Assembly (NCBI RefSeq): GCF_028372415.1
Contig: NC_092872.1
Coordinates: forward strand, 90,254,575 to 90,318,574
Source: Notamacropus eugenii
Lineage: Eukaryota; Chordata; Mammalia; Diprotodontia; Macropodidae
Direction of reading: 5' to 3'
Length of the DNA: 64,000 nucleotides
Both the position numbers and the translations under genes were made by a program. Below are positions 9,450 to 19,440 of this stretch, piece by piece (position 1 is the first letter of the stretch; each line of letters begins with the position of its first letter). The notes beneath the pieces were generated by a model that searched no databases, was not told where the DNA came from, and saw only the letters and a list, made by a program, of their open reading frames with translations.

Positions 9450-9800
9450 TAACACTTTAGAAGCATGGGATCTTGAAAATGAAAGGGACCCTAAAAATTA
9501 TCCAACTCAACCCCATTTTTAATGTATTCATCTCTTCTATAGTACTCCTCATAAATGGTCATCTGCCTTTGTTGAAATACCTTTAGTGATATAGAATTCA
9601 TGATCTGATGTGGAAGTTATTTCCATTTCTGGGCAACTCTACTAGGAAATTATTTCTTATATTGAGCCAAAATTAGGCTGCCTAAATTTCCCACCAATCG
9701 GTCTAAATTCTTCCCACTGGGGCCAGGCAGAATATCTAATCCTTCTACCATATAACAACTCTTCATATATTTGAAATCAGTATTTACTGTAAGGACACAT
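9450..9800 (-). repeat. CR1/L3 3' region (antisense)
   Basis: L3 landmarks in order: AAAGGGACCCTAAAAATTATCC, CATAAATGGTCATCTGCC, GGGCAACTCTACTAGGAAATT, TTCCCACTGGGGCCAGGCAG and CTCTTCATATATTTGAAATC. Confidence 0.75.
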
Positions 9801-10834
9801 GGGTTTACTTTGAGACCAGAGAATGGGGAAATAGGAAGAAGGGTGGGTACAACAGAGGGAAGCATGAGCTCATTAACAATAAAGGTATTAGAAGATAAAG
9901 GAGGGGTCAGACAATAAAAGCACCATCAACCAAAATACATAATCATCTAAATAGTTAAGAAATTATGTCTTCTGGTTGAAGGTTAGAAATTGGGTTGGGT
10001 TTACACAGGAAGGTTCGGACAAGGAAGTTCTAGTCTAAGTAATTGTCTTGAGAAGGGGGAGAATAGGGAGAGGTGGGAAAGAGAAGAAATTGGCCAGTCT
10101 CCATTTCATATCATAGCTAAAGAGGATCATTGCAGCCTGAGATAGGAAAGAGATTTGCCCAGATGATTAATTATGTATCCTATCATCCTGTGACCTTTGG
10201 TTTGAGGACATCAGTCAGGACAATTATTTTTTCCTTCCAACTGTGACAAACTAGGGATCCCAGAAGCAGATAACAAAGCAGAAACGTAATGAGGAAGAAG
10301 AGGAGAGGACAAGCTGTATGGGGGTGAGAATGGGGAACGACATGGCTGGGATATGGGAAAAATAAAAGGGGAATAAGGGTACCACGGGGTGTGGTACCAC
10401 TCTCCAAAGGTCTCCCATCCCTGGGCTTACAGCTGCTTAAAAAAGAACAAATTATCTCCGTGGCTATACAAAGGTCCAGGAAGGAATTGAGCACAATTCA
10501 TTTCCTTTCCTGAGTCTCTAAACACAGTCTTCCCATATGTGCTCTCATGTACTTCCATTCCTGAGAGTATAGATGAGGACATACTCTTTGTAAGTCTCAG
10601 AACAACCTTTGGTCAAAGGCAATACAATTTTGACCTGAAATGCGTGCACAATATTAGATACATGGATCTCAATGCAACATTACTATAAAATAATTGTTTT
10701 GTTGCTGCAGATCTATGATGTCATTAGCATGGGGCACTCCCAGTATGGAAATTTCTTGCATTTATGCAACTCACCGGCAACTTATTGGTTTAGAGAGTTG
10801 TCCAGGGTACCGAGAAGTTAATAATCATAGTCAC
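9801..10834. other. Unassigned stretch
   Basis: About 1 kb that matches none of the families I recognise here. It is not simple repeat. A short inverted motif GGTACCACGGGGTGTGGTACC lies at 10379-10399. An old transposon or unique sequence are both possible. Confidence 0.4.
10379..10399. other. GGTACCAC palindromic hairpin
   Basis: GGTACCAC and GTGGTACC form a perfect 8-bp inverted repeat separated by 5 bases (GGGGT). Probably incidental; no function is proposed. Confidence 0.6.
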
Positions 10835-11150
10835 AATTATGATATACAGCATTTATATGTGCCTCCAAAGTTTGCAAAGGGTTTTTTATGTATTATCTTG
10901 TTTGACTCTTACAACAACTCTTTGAAGTAGGTACAATTATTATATTCATTTTACAGATGGGGAAATAGAGACTGATACAGGTTATGTGACTTGCTCAGGG
11001 TCACAAAGCTAGGAAGTGTTTGAATCAGAATTCGAACCTAGTTCTTCCTGATTCCAAGTTGTCACCCAGCTAGAATATATCAGAGGCAGGGCTAGAACCC
11101 AAATCCTGACTCCAAGGCCAGCCTGCTATCCACAAAGTCACACTATCTCT
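10835..11150 (-). repeat. MIR/THER SINE pair (antisense)
   Basis: A first MIR carries CTCTTTGAAGTAGGTACAA, TTTTACAGATGGGGAAATAG, GACTTGCTCAGGGTCACAAA and CCTGATTCCAAG. A second MIR 3'-core piece (11070-11150) follows with GGCAGGGCTAGAACCCAAA and GCCTGCTATCCAC. Both are diverged fossils. Confidence 0.75.
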
Positions 11151-11314
11151 CATAAAGTATTCATGGCTTCTGTGTAACAAAAATTCCACAGAGTGAAGTA
11201 CTAGGTTTCTGCAGGACAAATAGGTTTTAGAGTGTCAATCTTTGATGAGATATCAAAGTGTGAGGGGACCTTTCTGTACTTCGTAATTATACCTTAACCT
11301 GGCCCTTAGAAAGT
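11151..11314. other. Unassigned stretch
   Basis: No recognised feature. Confidence 0.3.
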
Positions 11315-11364
11315 AGTAACATTTAGAGGTGGAAGAGATCTTATAGATCATTTAGTTCAGTGGT
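11315..11364 (-). repeat. MIR fragment, left part (antisense)
   Basis: TAGAGGTGGAAGAGATCTTATAG and ATCATTTAGTTCAG match the MIR end. The right part of a MIR resumes at about 11750. Confidence 0.5.
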
Positions 11365-11745
11365 TTCTTACTTGTGGTCTGTGGACCCCTAGATGGTGGT
11401 TGAGGGGAGAGAATCACTTGAAGTTATTATGAAAGGTTTATATTTGGTTCTAGTTTAATTTTTTTCCTTATGAATTTAAGTCATGAACACATGCTCATTT
11501 CAATATTCAAAGACTAAAAGGGAAGATTATATATGAAACAATAAGCTTCTATTAGGTAGTTTATTTCTTAATGTATTTTAAATTTTATAGTAACAAAATT
11601 GCCCTGTTTGTTCCTTGCTTCTGAATTTCTTATTACTTCTATGTATTTTCTCAACCAACAGGTAACAAAGACACAGCTACTCTCCTAAGAGGTAAAATTC
11701 TGCAAATTTTTTCATGTTGATAAGTGTTCTTCTTGCTCCAAAAAA
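11365..11745. repeat. hAT/MER-like fragment plus AT-rich sequence
   Basis: The left edge GTGGTTTCTTACTTGTGGTC followed by TGTGGACCCCTAGATGG resembles the end of a non-autonomous DNA transposon group also seen at 12365, 39630, 47672 and 57165. The rest is AT-rich and unassigned. It lies between two MIR parts. Confidence 0.4.
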
Positions 11746-11865
11746 CCCCACTAATCTAGTCTAATTCTCTCATTTTACACATGAGGAAACTGAGACCTAG
11801 AGAAATGAATTGATTTGTCCAATGTCATAAGCAGAACTGGTATTCCAACCCAGATCCAATGACTC
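11746..11865 (-). repeat. MIR fragment (antisense)
   Basis: CTCTCATTTTACACATGAGG, AAACTGAGACCTAGAGAAAT and TTGATTTGTCCAATGTCATA in MIR order. Confidence 0.75.
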
Positions 11866-12265
11866 TATCTTGTGTTGTCCCATTGAACCCTGTTGCCTAT
11901 CCCAAATTAACATGCTGGTCCTAGAGATAGGGAATGAAAGCATTTCTGCTCTGCATCTCCCACTGGGGTTTCAGGATAAACCTGACTGCAGCAATGCATT
12001 CATCATTAACACCTTTCCTCCTTCCTTCTTTCCACTGCTCTGGTCTCCCTGAGAGACCTACCACTGGAGTTCCAGGTTCCATTGTGACTCACAATAGGAT
12101 GCAGAGCTCTGAGAGAGTAAAGACCCATGCCAAATCCAGAGAAGGAAGAGTGGGCAGGACCATTTGACAACTTCCGGAAGAGATTTTCTCTTTTGCATTT
12201 TAAGTTGAAGGGAGTAAAGGGCGGGGTCATCCTAGGTGGCAGCTTTCCCACATGGAAAATTGCAG

Positions 12266-12267
<2 letters not shown>
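11866..12267. other. Unassigned stretch
   Basis: About 400 bases with overlapping short open frames and no recognised domain or repeat. Confidence 0.4.

Positions 12268-12297
<30 letters not shown>
12268..12297. repeat. (TC)n microsatellite
   Basis: About 14-15 TC units, uninterrupted. Confidence 0.95.
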
Positions 12298-12300
<3 letters not shown>

Positions 12301-12364
12301 AATCATAAATTCATGGAATATGACAGAGAGGCAAGGGACATGAGAGATTCTTTAGACCAGAAAC

Positions 12365-12500
12365 TTCACTTCTTTTGTCTCAAAATACTGTTAAATGCAT
12401 AAAACGTAACATCAGATTATAAAGGAAACCAGTGGTAGTAAAATAGTTATCAAAATGGTTTATTTAAAAGTTCATGGATCACAAGTTATAAACTCCTCCA
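12365..12500 (-). repeat. hAT/MER-like non-autonomous element fragment
   Basis: GATTATAAAGGAAACCAGTGG, TAAAATAGTTATCAAAATGG and AAAAGTTCATGGATCACAAG repeat, in the same order, parts of the element at 39630-39850. Diverged, with no coding capacity. Confidence 0.45.
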
Positions 12501-12524
12501 TCTAGTTCAACCCTTTCTAGACAT

Positions 12525-12770
12525 CTAGATGTAGCAGTGGATAGAATGATGGACTTGTAATCAGGAATACCTGACCTCCAATACAGCCTCAAACACTTCC
12601 TATCTATGTGACTCTAGGCAAGTCACTTAACTTCTATCTGCCTCATTTTCCTCTCCTGTAAAATGGGGATATTAATAGCAGCTATTTAGTAGGATTGTGA
12701 GGATCAGATGAGATAAATTTGTATGCATAGCATCTGGCATATAGTAAGTGCTTAATAAATGCTTATTCCT
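12525..12770 (+). repeat. THER/MIR CORE-SINE, near full length
   Basis: GATGTAGCAGTGGATAGAAT, CTTGTAATCAGGAATACCTG, GTGACTCTAGGCAAGTCACT, CTGTAAAATGGGGATATTAA and the L2-like tail GTAAGTGCTTAATAAATGCT cover head, core and tail. Confidence 0.88.
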
Positions 12771-12860
12771 CTCTCATTTACAGATGAAGGAAGTAAGACC
12801 TAAAGCAACATAGCTAGCAAGTGACAGAGCTGGATCTTCTAGCTCAAAGTTGTGTTTCCT
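12771..12860 (-). repeat. MIR fragment (antisense)
   Basis: CATTTACAGATGAAGGAAG, GCAAGTGACAGAGCTGG and TCTAGCTCAAAG fit the MIR core in reverse. Confidence 0.6.
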
Positions 12861-13414
12861 CATTAGAATTGTTTAATCTAACCACTATCTTAGAGTTTGG
12901 ACCCTAGAGTTCAGTTTTGTTTTAGAGTTTTTGTCATTGTTATTGTTTTCCTGGAGATAATCTGTGGAGTTTTTCCATCGGCACTTTTTTGTTGTTTTTG
13001 TGATTAGAAGTTCTGGGCAGCTTTCTTTTATTATTTCTTACTTATGGAACTTGAGTTTTTTGACTTATTGTGTTTCTTGGAAGACCTATAATTCTTACAA
13101 GCTGTAGTCTTTATGCCATACCACTGTGGTCTCTCATCTTCAGGGGGTTTGGGATGGGAGTCTTTGGAGACAGTTGCTCAGAATATGGGAGGAAGAGGCT
13201 AGAGTTTGTTCTAGTTATGTGTCCAAGAGGTGTCCGATGACTAGTAGGGACAGTGAATGGGGAAGAAATAAGAGAGAGGAAGAGTAGCTGGTTGCTAAGG
13301 GACATCAAAATCATTAGCAGTAGGAAGCTGGGCTTGGAAGAGAATTCTACTGCTGATACCTAGACCCAAAGAGAATGTTGCTAAGGACTTGGGTGGGGAG
13401 TGGAGTCTTCATTC
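12861..13414. other. Unassigned stretch
   Basis: About 550 bases with no recognised feature. Confidence 0.35.
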
Positions 13415-14010
13415 TAACTACATAGAAGCTCAGATCAGGAAGGGACCTCAGAGGCCATGTACAATTTGCAAAGCTTGACATATTGAAGGCACAAAATAAA
13501 CACTTGTTGATTGATTGATTGATACACTCCAACTTATATCTCCAAAGGAATCCCCTCTGTAGCATGTCCAACCAATAACCATTGTGTGTTTTTTGTTTGT
13601 TTGTTTTTGGCTTGAAGATCTCTAGTGACCTACTACCTTCTAAGGCAGCTCATTCAACTTTGAGAAAACCCTAATTGTTAAGAGTTGTTTCCGGCCTTCA
13701 AGTCTATATCTAACTCCACTCGTTGCTCTCCATCCTGCCCTCTGGGTCCAGAAAGTTTAATCCATTTTCCATATGCCAGCCCTTCGAATATTCAAAGACA
13801 GCTACCATGTTCTTTCCAAGTCTCCTCTTTTCTAGGATCAACATTCCAGCTTCTACAAATAATCTTCATATGGCATGATTTCAAGACCCTTCACACTCCT
13901 CTAGATATGCACTCCAGCTCATCCTTCCTAAAATGTGGCACCCCAAATTGAACACAATATTCCAGGCACAGTCAAACCAAGGTAGAGTGTAGCACTCAAT
14001 CTATCAGTCA
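13415..14010 (-). repeat. CR1/L3 relic, segment 1 (3' end)
   Basis: The 3' part of a long antisense L3: AGATCAGGAAGGGACCTCAG, AGGCAGCTCATTCAACTTTG, CCATCCTGCCCTCTGGGTCC, ATGCCAGCCCTTCGAATATTC and GGCACCCCAAATTGAACACA. A short L2-tail-like insert with GATTGATTGATTGAT sits at about 13480-13533. The L3 continues at 15370, 17116 and 17515. Confidence 0.85.
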
Positions 14011-14039
14011 ACAATTAATTTTGTTGATGTTGCTTGTTT

Positions 14040-14318
14040 TAAGACTGGGTCTCCCAATCTCCCCCAGCATGGAGGCTTAGCAGCCTGATCCCAATATTGA
14101 TCAAGACAACAACTTTCATCTACTCTATTTTTCAACTGGGGTCAGTTTGCCCAGATCCTTAGACAGTGTGGTGGGCCCCCTGTTCCCAGGGATTCATCAT
14201 ACTGGTAGTAGACTTAATTGAGACACCAGATTGGCTTTAGCCCTGGTGCAGCTTAGAACTCCTAAACTGAAGTGATCCCACCAGCCTCAGCCTCTCCAGC
14301 AGCAGAGACCATGGGCTC
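14040..14318 (-). pseudogene. RN7SL-like: 7SL (SRP) RNA retrocopy
   Basis: Read on the minus strand, this follows 7SL RNA almost end to end. On the plus strand it opens with AGACTGGGTCTCCCAATCTC (3' Alu-domain end). It then passes through GTGTGGTGGGCCCCCTGTTC and CAGGGATTCATCATACTGG, matching the S domain, then GACACCAGATTGG, then GAACTCCTAAACTGAAGTG and CCAGCCTCAGCCTCTCCAGC, matching the 5' domain. About 25-30 nt of the 7SL 5' end are missing. Many substitutions disrupt helices, so this is not a working SRP RNA. A T-rich stretch to its left could be the remnant A tail. It lies within the L3 relic. Confidence 0.85.
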
Positions 14319-14475
14319 ATTCAGCATTTATTAAGAACTTACTACAGTGCAAAGGAGTGTGCTAAGTTCTGAGGATACAAAGACCAAAATGAAACAGGCC
14401 TTGCTCTCAAAGAGTTTACATTCTGATAGGAAAGATAACATTAACTACAGACAGTTCTCACTTTACATAAATTAC
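14319..14475 (-). repeat. L2 3' end (antisense)
   Basis: CAGCATTTATTAAGAACTTAC, GTGTGCTAAGTTCTGAGGA, GCCTTGCTCTCAAAGAGTTT and ACATTCTGATAGGAAAGATA follow L2 in reverse. Confidence 0.85.
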
Positions 14476-14608
14476 ATTATTGTAAATTCAACTCTACAAG
14501 AATTCTGAAAGAAATTCACATTCAAAAAAAACTATATTAACTTAACAGTACTGTGCTTTCTCTCTCCATTCCTGACCCTTGCCTCATACTCTGTACCCCC
14601 ACACATCC

Positions 14609-14610
<2 letters not shown>

Positions 14611-14653
<43 letters not shown>

Positions 14654-14674
14654 ACACACACACATACACACACA
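14611..14674. repeat. (CA)n microsatellite
   Basis: About 32 CA units with two TA interruptions. Open frames of Thr-His repeats here are artefacts. Confidence 0.97.
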
Positions 14675-14919
14675 AAACCTACCTTGCCTCCACCACAAGA
14701 CTGGGGGCTTGAGACCTCCTGTCTTAAGGAAGGAAATTTTGTCCCACTCTGCCCACCCTCCTTGTATCTAGCCCCATGTCTTCCATCTGTCCCATGTGGT
14801 ACCAAATATCTGTCCCCATGCCCATCCTCTCTTGTTCATTCCCATGTCTGATCCCCACGTGCCTGCCTCCCTCCTTTCCCTCCTACCCCCACCCCACTGT
14901 GTGTTCTTCCTCTCAGTTC
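14675..14919. other. Unassigned C-rich stretch
   Basis: Pyrimidine-rich and CCC-rich sequence with no recognised feature. Confidence 0.35.
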
Positions 14920-15006
14920 AGACCAGGCTCCTGAGGTGAGATTCGGACTCAGGTCCTCCTGACTCCTGCACTGGTGCTCTATCTACTGCACCACCTAGCT
15001 GCCCTT
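14920..15006 (-). repeat. MAR1/MIR-type SINE head (antisense)
   Basis: TCGGACTCAGGTCCTCCTGACTC, GGTGCTCTATCTACTGCACC and ACCTAGCTGCCC are the reverse of the tRNA-like head of marsupial SINEs. Only the head half is present. Confidence 0.85.
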
Positions 15007-15009
15007 TTC

Positions 15010-15335
15010 AATAGCAGTAGAATAATTTGGAAGATGGATGAGTTTTGGGGAAAAGGTAATGAGTCCTATTTTAAACATAATGAGTCTGAGTTTGTCTATG
15101 GCACATCTGGGTTGAGATTCCTAAATAGTAGTTCATGATTTGAGACTGAAACTCAGGAGAGAGACTAGGGCTGGATATATAGATCTTAGAGTCATCTGCA
15201 AAAAAAAGACAGATAACTGAGCCCATAGGATCTGATTAAGGCACCAAGCAAGAGTATAAAGAAAGAAGAGAGCCTAGGAAAAGAACTTGTAGTATAACCA
15301 CAGCTAAAGAGCCTGCCATGGGTCCTTTAGCCACA
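15010..15335 (-). repeat. L2 internal fragment (antisense)
   Basis: AACATAATGAGTCTGAGTTTG, GGCACATCTGGGTTGAGAT, CAGGAGAGAGACTAGGGCTGG, ATATAGATCTTAGAGTCATC and GAGAGCCTAGGAAAAGAACTT match the L2 stretch upstream of the usual 3' fragment. Confidence 0.75.
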
Positions 15336-15369
15336 AAAGAACAACATCACAAAAAACATAGAGAAGAGA

Positions 15370-16043
15370 ATACTCCCTAGACACTGTGCTTCTTCTTAAC
15401 GTAGTCATTGACACTGTTGGCTGCAATATCATACTGTTGATACATAATGACTTTGCATTCCACTAAAATCTCTGAACTGCTCTTAATCCATACCTCCCTC
15501 ATCTTCTATATGTAAGACTGAATTTTTTTTTTAATCTAAGTGTAAGATTTTTATTTTTTCCCGCAATTTCATTTCATCTTGTTAGATTGGTGCAACTTTT
15601 TGGATTTTGACTGTCTTCAAGTGTCCTTTAAGCTTCATGTCATCTGTAGATTGGATAATCATGTCATCTATACCTTCATTCATATCAAGGATAAAAAATA
15701 TCAAATAGCACAGAGCTAAACACGGAACCTAAAGCACTTCAGTAGAGACTTCTTCTCCATTGGCATAGACCTAATAATGACTACTCTTTATATCTAGCCA
15801 TTCAGTCAGTTCCAAATCTACTTAATTACACTGATATCCAGCCCACATCTCTCCACCTTGCCCACAAGAATATTATGAGATACTCTGTCAAATGTATTGC
15901 TAAAATCCTTGTAGACTGTCTACAACATTCCCCTATCTACCAGTCTAATGCCATTGTTAGAAGAAGAAATAAAGCTAGCCTGACTTGACCTGTTGTTGAT
16001 GAAGACATGCAGATTATTTATGATCACTGCTTCCTTTTCTAGC
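15370..16043 (-). repeat. CR1/L3 relic, segment 2
   Basis: Reverse-complement L3 coding-proximal sequence: TCATCTTGTTAGATTGGTGC, CATGTCATCTGTAGATTGG, CTAATAATGACTACTCTTTA, CCCACATCTCTCCACCTTGC, TCTGTCAAATGTATTGCTAA and GATCACTGCTTCCTTTTCTAG. The phrase is cut at 16051 by an RTE insertion. Confidence 0.88.
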
Positions 16044-16051
16044 TGTTCACT
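16044..16051. repeat. Target-site duplication of the RTE insertion, left copy
   Basis: TGTTCACT, repeated exactly at 17108-17115. The joined L3 reads smoothly across one copy (TTTTCTAGCTGTTCACTAGCC). Confidence 0.8.
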
Positions 16052-17107
16052 TTTGTGGTTGTTCAGTTGTGCAGTCATACCAGACTCTTTGTGACTCCAT
16101 GAACCACAGCAAGCCAGGCTCTTCTTTCTTCCGCTATCTCTTGAAGTCTGTCCAAATTCATTCTTGTTACTTCCATGACACTATCATCTCATCTTCTGCC
16201 CTCCCCTTTTCCTTTTGCCTTCAATCTTGCCTAATATCAGGGTCTTTTCCAATGAGTCCCGTGTTCTCTTTATGTGACCAAAGCACTTAAGCTTCAGCTT
16301 CAGTATTTGACTTTCCAGTGAATAACCTGAATTCATTTCTTTAGGTATTGACTGATTTGATATTTGTTGCCCAAGGAACTCTCTATAAGTTTTCTCTAGT
16401 ACCACAATTAGAAAGGCTCAGTTTTGTGGTGCTCAGCTTTCCCTATAGTCCAACTCTCACAGTAATGCATTGCTATTGGAAAAACCATGGCTGTGGCTAT
16501 ACAGATCCTTGTAGGCAAGGTGAAGTTTCTGCTTTTTAGTATACTGTGCAGATTTGCCATAGTTTTCCTTCTGAGGAGCAAGCATCTTTTAATTTCATGG
16601 CTGCAGTCACCCTCTGAAGTGATCTTTGAACCCAAGAATATAAAATCTGACACTGCTTCCATTTCTTCTCCCTCTACTTGCCAAGAAGTAAAGAGGGTCT
16701 ACCAGTTGCCAAGATCTTAGTTGTGTTTGTTGTTTTTTCATGTTAAACTTCAAGCCAGTTTTCACACTCAACTCTTTCATTATCATCAAGATACTTCTTA
16801 ATTCCCCTTCACTTTCTGCCATCAAAGTGGTATCATTTGTATATCTGAGATTGTTGTCATATCTCCCAGGCACCTTAATTCCAGCTTTTGATTTATCCAA
16901 CCTGGCATTTCATATGATGTATTCTGCATATGTCAAATACATAAGCAGACAATATACAGCCCTGTCATACTCCTTTTCCGATCTTACACCAATCAGTTGT
17001 TTCATGTTCAGTTCTAACTATTGCTTCTTGACTGGCACACAGCTTCCTTTGGAGATAAGTAAGATGATTGGCTATTCCCATCTCTTTGAGGACTTGCCAC
17101 ATTTTGT
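16052..17107 (-). mobile_element. RTE/BovB LINE fragment, 5'-truncated
   Basis: On the minus strand the translation shows an RTE reverse transcriptase C-terminal region. It contains LRYTNDTTLMAESE (the YADD catalytic box eroded to YTND, about 16832-16843), then SDFIFLGSKITSEGDCSHEI, then AMHYCESWTIGKAEH. The left edge in plus coordinates (GTTGTTCAGTTGTGCAG, ACTCTTTGTGACTCC) is the RTE 3' end, the same tail MAR1 SINEs carry. Several frame breaks make it inactive. The 8-bp duplication and its position inside L3 show it inserted after the L3. Confidence 0.9.
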
Positions 17108-17115
17108 TGTTCACT
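17108..17115. repeat. Target-site duplication of the RTE insertion, right copy
   Basis: TGTTCACT, identical to 16044-16051. Confidence 0.8.
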
Positions 17116-17267
17116 AGCCATCCCTTTAATAATAAATCAAACTCACTGATCTATATATAGTTCACAAATTTATTTCTATCCTGTTTTTGAAGATCAGGAA
17201 AATATTTGCTCTCTCCCAATATTTGTTGCTTCTCAATTTATAAATCTATTACCATTTTTCGAAGAGA
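17116..17267 (-). repeat. CR1/L3 relic, segment 3
   Basis: CCATCCCTTTAATAATAAATC, CAAACTCACTGATCTATA and GTTCACAAATTTATTTC continue the L3 phrase broken at 16051. Confidence 0.8.
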
Positions 17268-17512
17268 AGAAACATTTATCAAATGCTTATTCTATGCAAG
17301 CAGTTCACAAATATTATTTCAATGGATTTTCCTAACAACCTTATGAGGATCATATTATCCCCATTTAACAGTTGAGGAAACTGAGACAGGTAGAGGTTGA
17401 GTGACTTAAACTGAATCACACAACTAGGAAATCTCTGAGGCTAGATTTGAATTTAAATTTTTCTTACTCTGGGCCCATTCCTTTATCCATTGGACCATCT
17501 AGATGCCTTCAA
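17268..17512 (-). repeat. MIR/THER SINE (antisense)
   Basis: AACATTTATCAAATGCTTATTC, CATATTATCCCCATTTAACAG, TTGAGGAAACTGAGACAGG, ATCACACAACTAGGAAATC and ATTGGACCATCTAGATGCC cover the SINE in reverse. Confidence 0.85.
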
Positions 17513-17725
17513 AGGCATCAAGATCAGTGATTGATTCAACTATGATATCTGTTTGTTCTTTCAGTACCCTGTACTGAAAGAACTGTACTGTACCCAATTT
17601 GTCAGAGCTTGGTGATTTGAACTCATTAAAGGCAAGCTCGATGTTCTCTTGGTATCTTTTTATCTATTGTCAAGTCAGAGTCTTCTGTCTCAATACCTGC
17701 TTGTCGGGGCAAGAAATCTGGATCA
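17513..17725 (-). repeat. CR1/L3 relic, segment 4
   Basis: GTTCTTTCAGTACCCTGTA, AGCTTGGTGATTTGAACTC, ATTAAAGGCAAGCTCGATG and TCTCTTGGTATCTTTTTATC match the next L3 portion. A short duplication of the GTACTG/CAGTAC stretch lies at about 17563-17590. The 5' boundary is unclear and could reach about 17.8 kb. Confidence 0.75.
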
Positions 17726-18089
17726 CTTACTCCCTTTTAAATGTCAGCCTAGCTTGGGGACTGCTCAATAGTTGCATTCACACTTTGGACAAAACTCTGA
17801 TAAGTGTAAGGCCTCAGATTACGATATCTTCTTCAGCTAGGTGGCATCTGGAGGCAGTGGGGTGTGGTAGAGAAATCTTCATGGAATGTCAGGGAAATTT
17901 TCTGTTGGCAGGCAAAATTTCAACAAGGTAGCAACCGTATCTGTACCTTCTTAAGTCCTACCTCCTCTTCCCCAGTCCCTGAAGGGCCAGGGGTAAACTC
18001 CAAAGCTGAGTTCAAATATTTTTCTGAAGAGGTGGCTGGGTTGGAATGCAAAGGTAAGGATAGCAAGTGGTATTTGGGCAGGGAAGTCA
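17726..18089. other. Unassigned stretch
   Basis: Short open frames only, none with a recognisable domain. Confidence 0.35.
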
Positions 18090-18170
18090 GGAACGCCTCT
18101 TACAGATCTGTCCCCCACAGTGCCTAGCATATAACAGGCACTCAGCAAATGCTGAATGAATAAATGATCA
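18090..18170 (+). repeat. L2/MIR 3' tail
   Basis: ACAGTGCCTAGCATATAACA and GGCACTCAGCAAATGCTGAATGAATAAATG are the L2/MIR terminal motif. Confidence 0.8.
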
Positions 18171-18859
18171 GTGTCCTTGGGACACTTCACCTACAGCTGT
18201 GTTGCCTTTCCCCTTCTTTTGACAGGCACTTGTCTTCCTTGCCCCAACCACACGGAACTGAGGGTCTACCAACACTCCCTATTCCAATACCACATAGCTT
18301 GCCATCCAGTCTGACCCCAGACCTCAACTCCATGACTGCATTGTTCCAATACCTGGGAGTCTTGGAATGTCTCTATTAGGAATGTGTTTACTCTCAGAAT
18401 TGTTTACTTTTCTGTGCTGGGGTAGGGGCTCAGATTAGAGTAATTCCTGAGAGAGGCTATTGGGCTGGAGCTAAATGAGAAGGCAACCAAGATAAGAAGA
18501 GCATGCATACTCCATTCTCTTCAGCCTTATATTCAGTGTCTTCCACAGTGGGGAAAATGGGGTGCTTGGCCATCACTTCAGTGCCTAAATGGAATAGTGT
18601 AAAGTAAGGAATAGTAAAGTAAATGTCCCACAGACTAGGCATCTGGGGTTAGAGTTGCTCATAACATTTCCCAACTTTGGGGTGTGATAGACCCATTAGC
18701 CACTAACAAGCTTGCAGAAGCTCCATGGGAAGAGAACGATCTTCAATTCCTACCCACTTGGAGCTGGGTTCTATGGGCCTGTAGCCCACCTTTCTCTATA
18801 GTAAGCTTTGAGAAGATGCCAGGAAATGAGAGGCAGGTAAATGTCTAATTCAATAAAAC
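18171..18859. other. Unassigned stretch
   Basis: About 690 bases with no recognised gene, RNA or repeat. Confidence 0.4.
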
Positions 18860-19130
18860 CCTTATTAAATACTACAAAGTGCAGAGAAGTCAGTCATTTA
18901 ATCAGTTAACAGGCAAGTATTAAGCACTTACAATTTACCAAGTACTTGCTAAGTGCAAAGGACACAGAGCACTATGTTAGGGTCACAGATTTAACACTAG
19001 AAGGGATGTTCAAGGACATCTGATTCCAGCCCTCTCCCATGACAGATGAGGAAATAAAGACAGAAATTTAGGTGATCTTTTCAAAGTCACACAGGTTACC
19101 AAATGGCAGGAATTTGAACCAATGTACTAT
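18860..19130 (-). repeat. L2 end and MIR (antisense)
   Basis: L2: AGGCAAGTATTAAGCACTTAC and GTACTTGCTAAGTGCAAAGG. MIR: AGAAGGGATGTTCAAGGACAT, CATGACAGATGAGGAAATAA and TCAAAGTCACACAGGTTACC. Confidence 0.75.
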
Positions 19131-19440
19131 TATTCCAAAACCCAGGGCACCGATTTCATTGAATTTATATTCTAGTGGTGGGTGAAGGGCAATGGGACAG
19201 GAACAAATAACTGTGATACCAGTGAGAACCTAATCAGAACAGAATGAAGTACAGTGTGAGGTTCTAGGAAGAAAAGGTGATTTCTCTTTGGGGTGGGGAA
19301 GCTCAGAGAAGGTTTCGTGGAGGAGTGATATTTGGGTTGGACTGCCAAGGATATGTAGGTGGAGGTGACAGGAGAATGCATTGAATTTGGGCTATGGGCA
19401 GGATATAGGACTGGTTAGGCCATCCTGAAAGCAGTCACCC
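19131..19440 (-). repeat. L2-like fragment (antisense), tentative
   Basis: TTGAATTTATATTCTAGTGG and GCTCAGAGAAGGTTTCGTGG, followed by a GGTTGGACTGCC stretch, resemble L2 in reverse but are strongly diverged. Confidence 0.45.

Noticed and set aside
9032-9452. Overlapping frames of 109-133 codons (Ser, Pro, Phe or Glu/Lys runs)
   Set aside because: Products of the TTC/TCC tract.
10379-10399. Hairpin as a terminator or regulatory site
   Set aside because: Short palindromes are expected by chance in 64 kb, and hairpin terminators do not apply to this type of genome.
14040-14318. Functional SRP RNA gene
   Set aside because: Missing 5' end and many substitutions in paired regions; it reads as an old retrocopy.
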